Positions 16,820 through 25,135 of a DNA stretch of 37,430 nucleotides are shown one piece after another. The first letter of the stretch is position 1. Each line of letters opens with the position of its first letter. The position numbers and the translations under genes are program-made. The DNA lies in NCBI GenBank assembly GCA_041672465.1, contig JBAYZO010000013.1, positions 1 through 37,430 of the forward strand, given 5' to 3'. The DNA comes from UBA1206 sp041672465. Its GTDB lineage: Bacteria; Bacillota; Clostridia; Oscillospirales; CAG-382. The notes under the pieces are model-generated. The model was not told where the DNA came from. It searched no databases and saw only the letters and a list, made by a program, of their open reading frames with translations.

Positions 16820-16848
16820 ATTTTATAAATGCGGAGCTGTGTTGTCAA
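16820..16848 (-). promoter_or_regulatory. hsp20 promoter
   Basis: Minus strand TTGACA (16843-16848), 17-bp spacer, TAAAAT (16820-16825), immediately followed by CIRCE. The leader to the start codon is about 240 bases and includes an imperfect hairpin built on TTGGCA/TGCCAA near 16664-16692. Confidence 0.8.
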
Positions 16849-16911
16849 ACCCATGCCTAAACTGCAAGAGTGTTGGGAAACAATTCGGCTGTTTTAGTTT
16901 TATGCTTTTCC

Positions 16912-16940
16912 TTGACTTTTAACATACCGTGTGATAAAAT
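16912..16940 (+). promoter_or_regulatory. promoter of the DUF4855 gene
   Basis: TTGACT (16912-16917), 17-bp spacer, TAAAAT (16935-16940), about 40 bases before the start codon. It is divergent from the hsp20 promoter. Confidence 0.75.
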
Positions 16941-16978
16941 TTTATTAAGCAAAGGAAAATAGTTTGGGGGTAGCGAAT

Positions 16979-18628
16979 ATGAACTATTACGGCAAGTACA
17001 CCATAAAGAAGTATGAAAACCCTCCCCGCTGGGAATCTCCGGATGAAAACAAAAAGAATTTGCTTTTGGGGCTCCCCGTTTACGGCGTTTTAACCGACGG
17101 AACCATAAACGGCAACCACGCCACCGAGTACTATAACAGCAAAGAAGGGCTCGCGGGGCTTACCGACGGGAAAAAAGCTCTCTCCGCCGTCTATACCGAC
17201 CCCGCTTACGTCCATTTTACCCGCGGCGCGGGGAGAACTCTCGCGTTTAAGCTCGGCGGTCTTTCCGCGATATACGAGGTTAAAATAAGCTTTTTAAGGG
17301 AAGACTACGTGGGTATAAGGCTTCCGCGGCGCTGCGACGTTCTTGTGTCCGAAAACGGTGAAACATGGCACAGAGTGCTGAACGCCAAAAAACTGACGAC
17401 AAACCAAGACCCGGTCAAATATGAGCTTTCCCAAGTTTTTGAAAACCCCTACAAAGCGCTTTATGTTGTGGTCAGGTTTGAGGTTCCCGGTCATGTTTGG
17501 ATAGACGAAATAGAAGCCATAGGAACCGAAAAAATCCCCGAAAACGCCGTGTCGGGAATTGGCGAAGACATTGAAAAAGAGTATGCCGTGGCTCATGTGA
17601 ACAAATACCCCGATTACGATGATTTTTTGGGGGTTCGCAACCTGCTCTTGTCTTACAACTGCGTCCCGCCCGAAAAAGTCGGCGAAAAGGGGTTAGGCCT
17701 TATAACGGAGGAGCAGTATCTCCCTCACCTTGTGTATATGGACGGCGAGGGGAAAGCGGCCGATACGTTTTTTGACGCTTTTTTATACCTGCCCTATTCG
17801 GTTTACACCTATTCGTATTTGTATAAATGCGCCGACGGCTGGAAATATTACGTTGACAACCTGTTTACAAAAGACAAAAACCTTGACGCGCTAAGCAAGG
17901 CCGCGCAAAAAGCCGGCGATTTGCTGGGCATTGCCGACTACAAAGTTAAGGTGTTTTTCTCAATCCTCTCCACAAAAGTCCATTACGGCGACTTCCCGGA
18001 AAAGTTTGGGGATCTCGACGGCGACGGCGTTGACGAGGATATGGAAAGTTTTGAGGGGAGGAAAAAAGCCCTCAAATGGATTATCGACACCCAGATTGAA
18101 AAATACAATTCGGGCGGTTACGGCAACACCATCCTCGGCGGCTTTTACTGGTTTGAGGAAGACATCCATTACAACGATGAGCATGAGCTTGACCTCATCG
18201 CCTTTGTGAGAAAATATCTCCGCTCGTTAGGGCTTAAGTTTTTCTGGATACCGTATTTTCAGGCGTGGGGGTTTCAAGAATGGAAAGAAAACGGTTTTGA
18301 CCTCGCCTGTATGCAGCCAAACTACGCTTTCAGCAAGGACATAACGGTGGATAGACTTTATGAAAACGCCACGCTTACAAAACAGCTCGGCATGTGCGTT
18401 GAGCTTGAGATAGGGGGGCTAAAGCCGGAAAACATTGAAAAATACAAGTGTTACCTTGACGTCGGCGAAGAGACCGGGTATATGAACACCGTTAAAATGT
18501 ACTATCAGGGCGGCGTTCCGGGGGAATTCTACCACGCTTTCGAGTCCGACGACCCCCTTGTCAGGTCAGTTTATGACGACACATATCTGTTTGCCAAAGG
18601 CAAATATGTCTCACGAAATAAAAGATAA
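16979..18628 (+). CDS. DUF4855 family protein without signal peptide
   Basis: A 549-residue protein of the DUF4855 family. Residues about 45-190 resemble a discoidin/F5-8 type sandwich (LTDGKKA...YTDPAYVHF...LGGLSAIYEVKISF). The main domain (about 260-535) has aromatic-rich TIM-barrel-like segments such as GNTILGGFYWFEEDIHYND, FFWIPYFQAWGF and ACMQPNYAF. The acidic pair in FYWFEED and the Trp/Tyr-rich clefts suggest carbohydrate handling, possibly glycosidase-like. That is inference, as the family is uncharacterised. The TTG at 16964 is in frame, but GGGGG at 16966-16970 serves the ATG at 16979. No export signal is seen, which is odd for this type of protein. Confidence 0.82.
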   Translation: MNYYGKYTIKKYENPPRWESPDENKKNLLLGLPVYGVLTDGTINGNHATEYYNSKEGLAGLTDGKKALSAVYTDPAYVHFTRGAGRTLAFKLGGLSAIYEVKISFLREDYVGIRLPRRCDVLVSENGETWHRVLNAKKLTTNQDPVKYELSQVFENPYKALYVVVRFEVPGHVWIDEIEAIGTEKIPENAVSGIGEDIEKEYAVAHVNKYPDYDDFLGVRNLLLSYNCVPPEKVGEKGLGLITEEQYLPHLVYMDGEGKAADTFFDAFLYLPYSVYTYSYLYKCADGWKYYVDNLFTKDKNLDALSKAAQKAGDLLGIADYKVKVFFSILSTKVHYGDFPEKFGDLDGDGVDEDMESFEGRKKALKWIIDTQIEKYNSGGYGNTILGGFYWFEEDIHYNDEHELDLIAFVRKYLRSLGLKFFWIPYFQAWGFQEWKENGFDLACMQPNYAFSKDITVDRLYENATLTKQLGMCVELEIGGLKPENIEKYKCYLDVGEETGYMNTVKMYYQGGVPGEFYHAFESDDPLVRSVYDDTYLFAKGKYVSRNKR

Positions 18629-18631
18629 AAA

Positions 18632-18683
18632 TGCGCCCGCCGGGCGCGCAGTATAAAAAAAACGGGCTTAGCCCGTTTTTTTT
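18632..18683. terminator. double hairpin terminator between convergent genes
   Basis: A GCGCCCG-CCGGGCGC hairpin just after the DUF4855 stop is followed by AAAACGGGC-TTA-GCCCGTTTT (18655-18683) with A- and T-runs. The second can terminate transcription on both strands. Confidence 0.85.
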
Positions 18684-18695
18684 ATGGGTTTGTTT

Positions 18696-19256
18696 TTATA
18701 ATTTGACTTTAGATTTCAGCCTTTTTGAGACAATCAGCGCGAGGAGAGCTTTGAGAAGGTCGGGGACTACAAAGGGCAAAACGCATTTCGCCAGCACAAA
18801 TCCTAACGTAACGCTTTCCGGCGCGCCGGCAAACGCCGCCATAAACCACGCCGTTCCAAACGAATAGCAAACCAAAAGCCCCAAAAACATTCCCAAAGCC
18901 GTAGCCCAAAGCTTGGAGCCGAAAATTACCTCAAACAGCCACATTGTCCCGGCGATTCCGATAAAACCAATGATATACCCGCCCGTGGGGCCGATAAGCG
19001 AAGCGTATCCCCCCGAAAACCCCGCGAATACGGGCGCGCCGCTAAACCCGAGGAGAATATATGTCAAAACAGACATCATTCCGAGCTTTCCCCCCAGTAT
19101 GGCGACCGACACGAAAACCGCGAAAACCTGCATGGTAAACGGCACGGCGGCGGGTATATATATCCACGAGCACACGGCGATGAGCGAGGCGAACAGCCCG
19201 CAGTTGACAAGGCTTTTTATGTTTAACCTTTTGCCGGTAAACTTTTGTTTAGCCAT
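18696..19256 (-). CDS. bioY: BioY biotin transporter substrate-binding subunit
   Basis: BioY is the membrane S-component that captures biotin, alone or with an energy-coupling-factor module. The 186-residue protein has six hydrophobic segments and the family's conserved VPFTMQVFAVF loop, a GG(K/R)-G-M segment, and GPTGGYIIGF in the middle. No ECF ATPase or T-component is present here, so a shared ECF module elsewhere is expected. The start ATG at 19256 overlaps the end of the HAD gene by 8 bases (ATGGCTAA), which indicates translational coupling. AAGGG inside the HAD gene is the ribosome site. Confidence 0.95.
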   Translation of the reverse strand: MAKQKFTGKRLNIKSLVNCGLFASLIAVCSWIYIPAAVPFTMQVFAVFVSVAILGGKLGMMSVLTYILLGFSGAPVFAGFSGGYASLIGPTGGYIIGFIGIAGTMWLFEVIFGSKLWATALGMFLGLLVCYSFGTAWFMAAFAGAPESVTLGFVLAKCVLPFVVPDLLKALLALIVSKRLKSKVKL

Positions 19257-19908
19257 TAAAACCCTTCTTTATAAGACTGAGCAGCTCTCTTAGGTTTTCA
19301 ACCCTTATATCGGCGGCAAAGCTGCCGTGCGGAAGACCGTTTGTGATATGGCAGGTCAGCGTTCCGGCGTTTGCCCCGCAGGAAATATCAATTTCCCTGT
19401 CGCCGATCATCACCGCTTTTGATTTTTCAAAGCCATGTTTTGCGGCAAGCTTGTCAATGGCGTCGGGCGAGGGTTTGGGGATCACGTCGTCGGCGAGGGT
19501 GAGTATATCTTTAAAATATCCTCTCATATTCCAGTGATCTAAAAACAAATACACGTCGTTTTGGCGGTGGGTGAACATATAATTTTCCCCGCCATGGGAC
19601 AAAACCGTCTCTAAAACCTCAGCCGCGAAGTCAAACGGCCCTCCCTGAAATTCAATGGGAGAGTCGCAAGCCCTGTCATAGGCTTCCCGTAGCATTTTTT
19701 CGTCCCCGCCGAAGAACTTTTCGGAATAATAAGAGAAAGCGTGGGTTATCGAAACCATCATAAGGGAATAAATATCCTCCCGCGCGGCATCCCGCCCAAG
19801 GCTTTTAAGGGCGCCCAAAAAGCACTCAATTGTGCGCGGATAGGTGTCAAACAGCGTGCCGTCAAAATCCCAAATGAACGCTTTTACCCCTTTTAAGCTC
19901 TTGTTCAA
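19249..19908 (-). CDS. HAD-superfamily hydrolase (phosphoglycolate phosphatase-like)
   Basis: A 219-residue phosphatase-type HAD protein. Motif I is FIWDFDGTLFDT with nucleophile Asp14 and Asp16. A helical cap follows, then motif II near FTHRQND, motif III KPSPDAID with the conserved lysine, and motif IV IGDREIDISCGANAG with the metal-binding acidic residues. Proteins of this class dephosphorylate small molecules such as phosphoglycolate or nucleotides; the substrate is not determined. The frame opens at 19932 (TTG), but AAAGGGG lies between that codon and a second TTG at 19908, so 19908 is chosen. It is the first gene of a two-gene operon with bioY. Confidence 0.9.
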   Translation of the reverse strand: MNKSLKGVKAFIWDFDGTLFDTYPRTIECFLGALKSLGRDAAREDIYSLMMVSITHAFSYYSEKFFGGDEKMLREAYDRACDSPIEFQGGPFDFAAEVLETVLSHGGENYMFTHRQNDVYLFLDHWNMRGYFKDILTLADDVIPKPSPDAIDKLAAKHGFEKSKAVMIGDREIDISCGANAGTLTCHITNGLPHGSFAADIRVENLRELLSLIKKGFNG

Positions 19909-19946
19909 AAAAAATAAACCCCTTTGTTCCAAATTTCAACGTCCCA

Positions 19947-19981
19947 ATAATAACACAAAACCGCTTAGTTTGTCAAACTAA
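19947..19981 (-). promoter_or_regulatory. promoter of the HAD-bioY operon with an overlapping palindrome
   Basis: Minus strand TTGACA (19971-19976), 18-bp spacer, TATTAT (19947-19952). A 17-bp perfect palindrome TTAGTTTG-T-CAAACTAA (19965-19981) covers the -35 box, a good position for a repressor. A biotin-dependent regulator is a reasonable guess, but the site is not the standard BirA operator. Confidence 0.6.
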
Positions 19982-20017
19982 AAAACTGCCTTGCCAAAAC
20001 CGGTAAAGCAGTTTTTT
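19981..20017 (-). terminator. glnN terminator
   Basis: AAAAACTGC (19981-19989) pairs with GCAGTTTTT (20008-20016). On the minus strand it ends in TTTTT and lies about 22 bases past the glnN stop. Confidence 0.75.
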
Positions 20018-20038
20018 TAGTGTTTTGCGCTGTTTTAG

Positions 20039-22150
20039 CTATCTCACCCCAAAGAGAAGATCCCCATACGACGGGAACGGCCAGTATTTGGCGGCGGTTA
20101 TGGTTTCCGCCTCGTCTACCGCTTCGCGGAGGTTCTCCATGGCGGGGATAACAATATCTTTGTAAGCATGGGACGCCGCTAAAGTGTCGGGCGCTTCTTT
20201 TGTTTTGGAAAGGCATTTTTCAAGATCCGCCGTTTTCTTATCAATCTCAAAAGTAAGGGACGAAATCCGCCCGGCGAGGTCTTCCTCATAGCTTCCCTTG
20301 AATTCGGGCAGAACATTTTTTCTAAGGGAGGCGATTTCAAGGAGCTCTTTTATGTAAAGGCCAATTCCGGGGAGGATATCTTTTCTCACCATGTCTATCA
20401 TCGTCAAAGCCTCAATATTCTTCACCTTGCAGTAGTTGTCAAGGAGAATCTCATACCGCGAGAAAAGCTCTTCTTTTGAATAAACGCCGTGCTTTGTCAA
20501 CAGGGAAACGTTTTTATCAGAAACAAGATAGGGTATACAGTCGGGGGTGGTCTTAAGGTTTAAAAGCCCCCTGATTCCGGCGGATTCCTCCGCCCATTTG
20601 CCGTCATAGCCGTTGCCGTCGAATATAATTCGCTTGTGAAAACTCAGCGTCTCGCGGGTGAGCGTGTGGAGCTTTTCGTTAAACTCCCCTTTGCTCTTGC
20701 AGCCCTCAAGTCGGTCGGCGTATTGGCTTAGAGATTCCGCCACGGCGGTGTTTAGCATAATATTTGCGGAGGCTATCGAAGACGACGAGCCGAGCATCCG
20801 AAACTCAAACTTGTTGCCGGTAAAGGCAAACGGGGAAGTCCGGTTGCGGTCGGTGCTGTCCTGAGGCAGCCGCGGGAGAACGTGCACGCCAAGCCTCAGC
20901 AGGGTTTTTTCGGCGGCGAGATAGGGCGTGTCGTTTTCAATCGCCTCTAAAATCTTTGTGAGCTCGTCCCCCAAAAAAATAGAGACGACGGCGGGGGGCG
21001 CCTCGTTTGCACCCAGCCTGTGGTCGTTCCCGGCGGACGCCACCGAAAGGCGCAAAAGGTCCTGATAATCGTCCACAGCCTGAACCACCGCGCAGATAAA
21101 CAAAAGAAATCTGGCGTCCTCGTGGGGGGTTTTGCCGGGTTTGAGCAGGTTTTCACCGGTATCAGTCTCAAGCGACCAGTTGTTGTGCTTCCCCGAGCCG
21201 TTCACCCCGGCGAAGGGTTTTTCGTGCAGCAGGCAGACAAGCCCGTGTTTTCTCGCCACCTTTTGCATGACCTCCATGGTGAGCTGATTGTGATCGGTCG
21301 CGATGTTAAGAGTGGTGTAAATGGGGGCAAGCTCATGCTGGGCGGGGGAGGTCTCGTTGTGTTCGGTTTTGGCAAAGATTCCAAGCTTCCAAAGCTCGAT
21401 ATTCAGCTCTTCCATATAAGAGGCGACTTTGGGTTTTATAGCCCCGAAATAATGGTCGTCAAGCTCCTGCCCTTTTGGCGAGCGCGCGCCGAACAGCGTT
21501 CGGCCGGTATATTTTAAATCCTTGCGTTTTTCAAACATATCGCTGTCGATAAGAAAGTATTCCTGTTCGGGGCCGACGGCGGGCTTAACGCATTTTACGC
21601 CTGTCTGGCCAAACAGTTTAATTATTCTCATAGCCTGCTTGTCAAGCGCCTCCATAGAGCGGAGGAGCGGGGTTTTCGTGTCGAGCGCTTTGCCGTCGTA
21701 TGAGCAGAACGCAGTGGGTATGCAGAGGGTTTTACCCTTTATAAACGCGTAGGAAGTGGGGTCCCAAGCGGTATAACCCCTTGCCTCAAAAGTGGCGCGG
21801 AGCCCCCCCGAGGGCAGGCTTGAGGCGTCGGGTTCGCCCTTTACAAGCTCTTTTCCCGAAAACTCCATTATTATTTTTCCGTCCGCTTTGGGCGAAATAA
21901 AGCTGTCGTGCTTTTCGGCCGTAATTCCCGTCATGGGCTGAAACCAATGGGTAAAATGGGTGGCGCCAAGCTCTGTCGCCCAATCCTTCATGGCGTTGGC
22001 GACAATATTCGCCACCCCAAGGGCGAGATGCCTGCCCTCGTTAATGGTTTGTTTCAGCGAAACATAGGTCTCTTTGGGAAGCCTTTTTTGCATAACGGTG
22101 TCGTTAAAGACAAGACTGCCGAAGATATCGGGAACGTTGATAGTGTTCAT
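20039..22150 (-). CDS. glnN: type III glutamine synthetase
   Basis: A 703-residue GSIII, the long dodecameric form typical of Bacteroidota and many Clostridia, which makes glutamine from glutamate, ammonium and ATP. Family signatures include FTHWFQPMTG near residue 85, EKHDSFI, the PEQEYFLID metal-binding strand, KTEHNETSPAQHELAPIY, and the ammonium/nucleotide segment VNGSGKHNNWS followed by TDTGENLL. DRNRTSPFAFTGNKFEFR closes the active site. The length fits GSIII (about 700-730) rather than GSI. It starts at the ATG at 22150 and is monocistronic. A consensus promoter and no GlnR-type operator that I can recognise suggest high basal expression. Confidence 0.97.
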   Translation of the reverse strand: MNTINVPDIFGSLVFNDTVMQKRLPKETYVSLKQTINEGRHLALGVANIVANAMKDWATELGATHFTHWFQPMTGITAEKHDSFISPKADGKIIMEFSGKELVKGEPDASSLPSGGLRATFEARGYTAWDPTSYAFIKGKTLCIPTAFCSYDGKALDTKTPLLRSMEALDKQAMRIIKLFGQTGVKCVKPAVGPEQEYFLIDSDMFEKRKDLKYTGRTLFGARSPKGQELDDHYFGAIKPKVASYMEELNIELWKLGIFAKTEHNETSPAQHELAPIYTTLNIATDHNQLTMEVMQKVARKHGLVCLLHEKPFAGVNGSGKHNNWSLETDTGENLLKPGKTPHEDARFLLFICAVVQAVDDYQDLLRLSVASAGNDHRLGANEAPPAVVSIFLGDELTKILEAIENDTPYLAAEKTLLRLGVHVLPRLPQDSTDRNRTSPFAFTGNKFEFRMLGSSSSIASANIMLNTAVAESLSQYADRLEGCKSKGEFNEKLHTLTRETLSFHKRIIFDGNGYDGKWAEESAGIRGLLNLKTTPDCIPYLVSDKNVSLLTKHGVYSKEELFSRYEILLDNYCKVKNIEALTMIDMVRKDILPGIGLYIKELLEIASLRKNVLPEFKGSYEEDLAGRISSLTFEIDKKTADLEKCLSKTKEAPDTLAASHAYKDIVIPAMENLREAVDEAETITAAKYWPFPSYGDLLFGVR

Positions 22151-22222
22151 AAAAAACAGCCCCTGAAATAAAATAAGGGCGCGGGCGTAAAAATGAATTA
22201 TTATAAGCCCCTGCCTTTATTA

Positions 22223-22251
22223 ATTATATTTAATAAAATTTGCTTTGTCAA
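22223..22251 (-). promoter_or_regulatory. glnN promoter
   Basis: Minus strand TTGACA (22246-22251), 17-bp spacer, TATAAT (22223-22228). Both boxes are perfect. The leader is about 65 bases. Confidence 0.85.
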
Positions 22252-22497
22252 TAGCTTTTCCGCTATGTTTTGGCGTTTTTTCGCGGGTTTTGTGTAGATT
22301 TCGCGGGGGTTTGGGGGACTTTTTCACTAATATCGGTTTGTTTTACCGCGTTGAGTGATAAGTGTAAAAGCTAAAAAAAGCAAGGGAAGCGTTAAAACAC
22401 GGCAAAACCCGCCGCTTTTCGGGCGGCGGGTTTTTTTAGAGTTTATTTGTTACTTTTGTCCGCGTATACCGCGTGGGATTATATTTGTATCTGTCGC
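22252..22497. other. intergenic stretch upstream of glnN
   Basis: Between the glnN promoter and the LamG gene. Apart from the terminator at 22404-22437 I see only low-complexity G/T-rich sequence (22280-22325) and no reading frame or RNA that I can support. Confidence 0.5.
22404..22437. terminator. strong hairpin terminator downstream of the LamG gene
   Basis: A 12-bp stem AAAACCCGCCGC (22404-22415) with GCGGCGGGTTTT (22423-22434) and a T-run on the plus side. On the minus strand the hairpin also ends in TTTT, so it can end the LamG transcript. Confidence 0.8.
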
Positions 22498-23925
22498 TTA
22501 TGACCTTTTTTTAACAATAACCGCCCCGGCAAGAGCCGTGATGGCGACAAGAACCGCCAAAGCAATCCCCGCGTCCCCCGTGGGAGGGCTTTGCCCTTCG
22601 GAAGAACCGTCGTCGGGGAAGACGGGCGTTTCGGCGTCCTCAAAAACTTGGAACTCGCCGATAAACATCCAGCCGTTGCCTTCGCTGTTCTTAAACCTCG
22701 CCCGGACATATCTCGCGGCGGCGGATTCATTTAAGTAGTTGTTTATAATCGCGCCGAGGTTGGCGGCCGGCTCAACGTCATACGCGCCGTAGCCAAGCTC
22801 GTTCCAGTTCTCGCCGTCTTCGGAATACGAATAAACAAATTCCTTCGGCGCGCCTATTCCCGCGCTGCCGAGGTTGCTTAGCACTATATTGACGCCGGTT
22901 ATTTCGGAAACTTCGCCCAAATCGACGACTATTTCGGCGTAGCCGCTTTCTTTGTAGTCGGTGGAATTGGCACTGAACCCAACCCACGCCGGGTCGCTGT
23001 AAACCGCGGTAGAGGGTATAACGCCGTCGGTAAGCTCCTTGCCGTCGGTGTCGGGGTAGGGTATCGACTGGTTGTTCGGGTCGACATAAATGCCGGACGC
23101 GGTGTAGGGCTGCTCTTCCGCCCTGTTTTGTTTTGCCGCGGGGGGCTCGCTGGTATCGCCCGAGGTGTCTATAGGCAGCGATCCGCCGTTGTCGGCGGCG
23201 TAGTTTTCCGCCACTTCAGCAGCCGTGAGCGCCCTGTCGTAAAACCTGATACAAGCAAATTCGGTGTCGTGCGACCTTGTGCCGTCGTTATGGCCGAGGT
23301 AGAAATCGGTTACGGTAAAAGGTTCGGTGGGGGTTTTTGACTGAAGGAGGGCCCCGTTGACATACAGGCAGTTTACGCCGGTGGAATAGTCAAACGTGAC
23401 CGTCACCGTGGAGTCCTTGAAATAGTTTTTGTCCGGAACCGCCACTTTTGGCCTTTGGTTGGTTCCGCACTTGAATTCAACAAACACATTGGCGGGGTCG
23501 TTGAGCCGCATAAACAGAGAGTAAGCGTCGTTTGTGCAGTTTAAATATGTGCCGAAATCGCTGCCGGTCACGTCTGTATCCTTAATTACCATTTCCGTGG
23601 TGAACTTGCCGGTGGAGATAAGCGTTGCTATCGCGCCGTCAAAAAATATTTTGGTGGATTTGTTTACAAACACGCCTTTTTCGCCGTCAAAATAATTGTT
23701 TGACTCGTCGTATGACGCAAGGTCAAGGTCCAACCCGTTGCCGGAAGCGTCAAGCCATGTCTTGCCGTCGGCGGAGTGGTGAGAGGCGGCGTAAAAAGCC
23801 GCGAGGCCGTCTGTGACATAATCGTCGAGAACAGAGTTAGACTGAGCCGGGGAAACAAGGGAAAATACGCTTAAAAGCCCCGCCGCGAGGCAAAGGGTTA
23901 ATATAAGCGCGGGCAGTTTTTTCAT
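22498..23925 (-). CDS. secreted LamG/discoidin protein with SPPTG sortase signal
   Basis: A 475-residue surface protein. The signal peptide covers residues 1-28 (MKKLPALILTLCLAAGLLSV). A concanavalin/LamG-type domain follows (about 35-245), ending with the typical IRFYDRALTAAEVAENY. A discoidin (F5/8 type C-like) domain occupies about 275-430 (TDGVIPS...WVGFSANSTDY...EITGVNIVLSN...YVRARF). The C-terminus has SPPTGD, a hydrophobic helix ALAVLVAITALAGAVIV and KKRS, a sortase sorting signal of the S/N-P-x-T-G type, so it should be linked to the cell wall. Both domains usually bind glycans. The GTG at 23943 is in frame, but AAAGGAAGA favours the ATG at 23925. Confidence 0.88.
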   Translation of the reverse strand: MKKLPALILTLCLAAGLLSVFSLVSPAQSNSVLDDYVTDGLAAFYAASHHSADGKTWLDASGNGLDLDLASYDESNNYFDGEKGVFVNKSTKIFFDGAIATLISTGKFTTEMVIKDTDVTGSDFGTYLNCTNDAYSLFMRLNDPANVFVEFKCGTNQRPKVAVPDKNYFKDSTVTVTFDYSTGVNCLYVNGALLQSKTPTEPFTVTDFYLGHNDGTRSHDTEFACIRFYDRALTAAEVAENYAADNGGSLPIDTSGDTSEPPAAKQNRAEEQPYTASGIYVDPNNQSIPYPDTDGKELTDGVIPSTAVYSDPAWVGFSANSTDYKESGYAEIVVDLGEVSEITGVNIVLSNLGSAGIGAPKEFVYSYSEDGENWNELGYGAYDVEPAANLGAIINNYLNESAAARYVRARFKNSEGNGWMFIGEFQVFEDAETPVFPDDGSSEGQSPPTGDAGIALAVLVAITALAGAVIVKKRS

Positions 23926-24021
23926 GACAATTCTTCCTTTCACAGTTTGAAGTTTTTTATTGCGCGTTTTGTTGGCGTTGTTTTTTTATTTTGTTTTGCG
24001 CCGGTTTTACCCCGCCCGTTT

Positions 24022-24050
24022 ATTATATATGTTTATTTACCTGAAGTCAA
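24022..24050 (-). promoter_or_regulatory. promoter of the LamG/discoidin gene
   Basis: Minus strand TTGACT (24045-24050), 17-bp spacer, TATAAT (24022-24027), about 100 bases before the start codon. Confidence 0.75.
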
Positions 24051-24083
24051 GATTATATTCACATAAATACCAAATTTTTAGCA

Positions 24084-24638
24084 TTACGCCGTTTTCTCGG
24101 CGTTTGAGTAAATCAAAGCTTTTTCGCGTTTTGACAAGGATCTTTCGGTAATAAACGCGATAATCCCGATACCGAAAATATTAAGCGCTAACCTGATAAG
24201 CGCGAACTTCAGCCCCATTGAGGTAATCTCAAACAGCACAAGCGGGGCTTTTGTAGTTGACCACGCGCCAAGCATGATAAGCACGTTTGAGAGCTTGCTC
24301 CCTTTTTTTAAAAGCACCAGCGCGACCGGGAAAGCGGCGTAGAGCGGGCCCGCCGCCGCCGACCCCAAAAGAAAGGCCAGCGCCACGCCCATAAACCCCG
24401 AACCCTCGCCCATGTACTTTACCATCGTCTCTTTTTTGACCCAGACGTCAAGGAGCCCGAGGAGTATAAAAATGGGCGGCAGCACCGACAGCATTTCTTT
24501 TACGCTGCCCCAGGTAATTTTAAAGGATTTTACCCCCGTTTCCGGGAACACGGCCACAAGCGCTATGTTAAGGATAGCGAGAGCGATAAAAAATTTATAT
24601 CTTTTAATAATTCTCAATGTTTTTTCTCTCATAAACAT
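24084..24638 (-). CDS. half-permease B, COG0701/YraQ-type
   Basis: A 184-residue membrane protein with about five helices. The central GSAAAGPLYAAFPVALVLLKKG segment matches the repeat motif of COG0701/DUF318 permeases, a family that includes the ArsP methylarsenite exporter and YraQ. In full-length members two such halves are fused; here this is one half and the gene upstream is the other. They overlap by 10 bases and are surely co-translated. The ATG at 24638 has GGGGGCG seven bases upstream. The transported species is unknown. The linked iron-sulfur ATPases and NifX-like proteins suggest a metal, metalloid or thio-species. It is the last gene of the DUF134-led operon. Confidence 0.85.
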   Translation of the reverse strand: MFMREKTLRIIKRYKFFIALAILNIALVAVFPETGVKSFKITWGSVKEMLSVLPPIFILLGLLDVWVKKETMVKYMGEGSGFMGVALAFLLGSAAAGPLYAAFPVALVLLKKGSKLSNVLIMLGAWSTTKAPLVLFEITSMGLKFALIRLALNIFGIGIIAFITERSLSKREKALIYSNAEKTA

Positions 24639-25114
24639 AAAAGCGCCCCCATTACCAACGCCGCGAGAAGCGAAAACGCGAACGCCGCCCCGTTTCTAAG
24701 GAAAGCCGCCTTTTTGCCGAAGTATTTTATCTCCAGCGGCAGGGTGATAATCCCCACCATCATAAGCGTGGAAATAAAAGCGGCGATTTGCATATATCCC
24801 GCGCCGTTATTTAGCAGCGCCGCCGCCAGCGGAAACGCCACAAACCCCGGAATAAGGGTGATAGAGCCGATAAGCGCGGCGATTATTACGCCTAAAAACC
24901 CCGATTCGCTCCCTAAGATTTTTGAAATTTGCTCGGGAGTTAAGAGAGCTAACAACATTCCGATGACTATTAATATCGACAGGAATTGAGGAAGTATGGT
25001 CTCGAACGCCTTTAGCGCCTTTTTAAGCGCGGCGTAGGTTTTTTGCCGGCTTTTTATAAACGAGGCCGCGAGCGCCGAGGCGGAAATTACATATAAAGCT
25101 ATTGTCATTGCCAT
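24629..25114 (-). CDS. half-permease A, COG0701/YraQ-type
   Basis: A 161-residue membrane protein with about five helices and the repeat motif GSITLIPGFVAFPLAAALLNNG, equivalent to the GSAAAGPLYAAFP motif of its partner. The pair together would make one permease of normal size. The ATG at 25114 has GGGGTG eight bases upstream, and the stop TGA lies inside the start region of the second half. It lies 21 bases after the NifX-like gene. Confidence 0.85.
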   Translation of the reverse strand: MAMTIALYVISASALAASFIKSRQKTYAALKKALKAFETILPQFLSILIVIGMLLALLTPEQISKILGSESGFLGVIIAALIGSITLIPGFVAFPLAAALLNNGAGYMQIAAFISTLMMVGIITLPLEIKYFGKKAAFLRNGAAFAFSLLAALVMGALLCL

Positions 25115-25135
25115 GGTTTTTTCACCCCTTTGCGC

